Positions 4,768-5,507 of a stretch of DNA of 5,507 nt are shown piece after piece. This stretch comes from Coriobacteriia bacterium. Its GTDB lineage: Bacteria > Actinomycetota > Coriobacteriia > Anaerosomatales > JAHIQC01. The notes beneath the pieces were generated by a model. That model saw only the letters and a program-made list of their open reading frames with translations, did not search any database and was not told the origin of the DNA. Positions within the stretch are counted from its first letter, which is position 1, and the number at the start of each line of letters is the position of its first letter. The DNA lies in NCBI GenBank assembly GCA_030653635.1, contig JAURYZ010000039.1, positions 1 to 5,507 on the forward strand, given 5' to 3'. The position numbers were made by a program, and so were the translations under genes.

Positions 4768-5507
4768 TCAGACGCCTGCAGCCTCTCGCAGCAACCCCAC
4801 ATACTCCCCCACCAGCCGATCGAACGTGCACGCCTCGGCCAGTCCCCGCGCAGCACCGGGCACGGGTCGGTCCAGCACGAGCCCCCTCAGGCGCGCGACT
4901 AGCTCGTCGACGCCGCGATAGCGGTACTCGGGTGGATACACATCCGGATATGCGAGCCTGTCGGGCACGACAGGCGTACACCCCGCGTAGCAGGCCTCGA
5001 TCATCGCAAGGCCAAAGAACTCGTTGGTCGCGGTCGATACAGCGATGTCGCTACCAACCAGTAGCGCAGCGTACTCCTCGCGCGTGGCGGGTTCACCCAC
5101 ATGCACCAGGCGATCGCCGAGCGCGGCTGCCGCAAGTTGCATCGCGTCTGCGGTATCGCGGAACGACTGCCCGGCGACGGCCACTTCGAACTCAAGGCCC
5201 TCCTGTGCAAGTGAGGTCACTGCCGCAAAGAACGTCTCGGGATCCTTGTCATGCTCCCACCGGTGTGGCCACACGATGCGCGGGCGCGCTGCTCGCGGGG
5301 CACTGGCGACACTTCCGGGGCTGAGCACGGCGTCGAAGGGTGCCGGATCGAACGGCGGTGCGATGACACGGGATTTGGCTAGAATCGCCTCAGCCACGCC
5401 TGTGGGGTGGTGATCCGGGAAGGCCTTGAGAAAGCCGGGGATCTCCTCGGCAAAGCTGCGTAGGGTGTAGGCGGAGTTGAATGCGCAGGCGGTGGCTGCG
5501 AGCGCGC
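4768..5507 (-). CDS. QTMAN/GTDC1-like glycosyltransferase (tRNA-queuosine mannosyltransferase family, DUF3524), 5'-truncated by window edge
   Basis: The last 245 codons, with the frame open to the right edge; the true start is outside. The visible part begins inside the N-terminal DUF3524-type domain (AFNSAYTLRSFAEEIPGFLK at residues 8-27, then PDHHPTG and AKSRVIAPPFD) and continues into a GT4 Rossmann domain: RIVWPHRWEHDKDPETFF (76-93), AVAGQSFRD (109-117), LVHVGEPATREEYAALL (133-149), and STATNEFFGLAMIEACYAGC (157-176), whose Glu162-x7-Glu170 is the GT4 nucleotide-sugar binding motif. TPVVPDRLAYPDVYP follows. WPHRWEHDKDP and the EFFG-MIEA-Y-GC block are, from memory, close to vertebrate QTMAN (GTDC1), which transfers mannose from GDP-mannose to queuosine-34 of tRNA-Asp. 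The usual bacterial GT4 enzymes of cell-envelope synthesis lack these blocks. Exact sugar and acceptor in this bacterium are inferred. A GTG at 5397 is internal and not the start. It ends 268 bases before iscR, on the same strand, probably in a separate transcript. Confidence 0.85.
   Translation of the reverse strand, partial: ALAATACAFNSAYTLRSFAEEIPGFLKAFPDHHPTGVAEAILAKSRVIAPPFDPAPFDAVLSPGSVASAPRAARPRIVWPHRWEHDKDPETFFAAVTSLAQEGLEFEVAVAGQSFRDTADAMQLAAAALGDRLVHVGEPATREEYAALLVGSDIAVSTATNEFFGLAMIEACYAGCTPVVPDRLAYPDVYPPEYRYRGVDELVARLRGLVLDRPVPGAARGLAEACTFDRLVGEYVGLLREAAGV

Noticed and set aside
4649..4921. Plus-strand open frame of 90 codons with a purine-rich stretch upstream
   Set aside because: More than half of it is antisense to the glycosyltransferase gene, and its composition (Ser, Arg, Pro, Thr) is that of a shadow frame. 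The intergenic part has no recognisable domain.
5395..5397. GTG as the start of the glycosyltransferase gene
   Set aside because: The frame stays open to the right edge, and the upstream codons encode conserved family sequence (NSAY...SF and PDHHP), so the start is outside the window.

Overview
The window is G+C-rich bacterial chromosomal DNA in which every supportable gene lies on the minus strand, so transcription reads from right to left. It appears to hold one Fe-S/tRNA-thiolation operon of six genes, plus the end of a separate upstream gene. No rRNA, tRNA, CRISPR array, insertion sequence, phage gene or attachment site could be recognised. The combination iscR-iscS-iscU-mnmA, with a stand-alone NifU/IscU scaffold and no hscBA or fdx, fits anaerobic or facultative Gram-positive lineages. 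The G+C-rich codon use makes a deep-branching actinobacterium (Coriobacteriia-like) my best guess, at low confidence.

Layout in transcription order. (1) At the right edge (4768-5507) is the C-terminal part of a GT4-type glycosyltransferase that strongly resembles the tRNA-queuosine mannosyltransferase QTMAN (human GTDC1, DUF3524 family). Its N-terminus is outside the window. (2) A 268-base intergenic stretch (4500-4767) carries a candidate sigma-70-type promoter and, just downstream of its -10, a sequence that matches the IscR type 1 operator well. (3) The operon follows: iscR (Rrf2-family Fe-S sensor), iscS (cysteine desulfurase), iscU (scaffold), mnmA (tRNA 2-thiouridylase), a HisJ-family PHP phosphatase, and the first 133 codons of a Nif3/DUF34 dinuclear-metal protein that runs off the left edge.

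How the genes work together: IscS mobilises cysteine sulfur as a persulfide. IscU takes sulfur and iron to build Fe-S clusters, and MnmA takes sulfur to make s2U at tRNA position 34. IscR probably senses cluster supply and represses its own operon through the operator at 4515-4539. The last three genes are joined by overlaps (13 bp and 4 bp), so they are likely co-translated. Why a histidinol-phosphatase-like PHP enzyme and a Nif3-like protein belong to this operon is not obvious; both are metal-centre proteins. Both tRNA enzymes encoded here, MnmA and the QTMAN-like protein, would act at wobble position 34, although they probably belong to separate transcription units.
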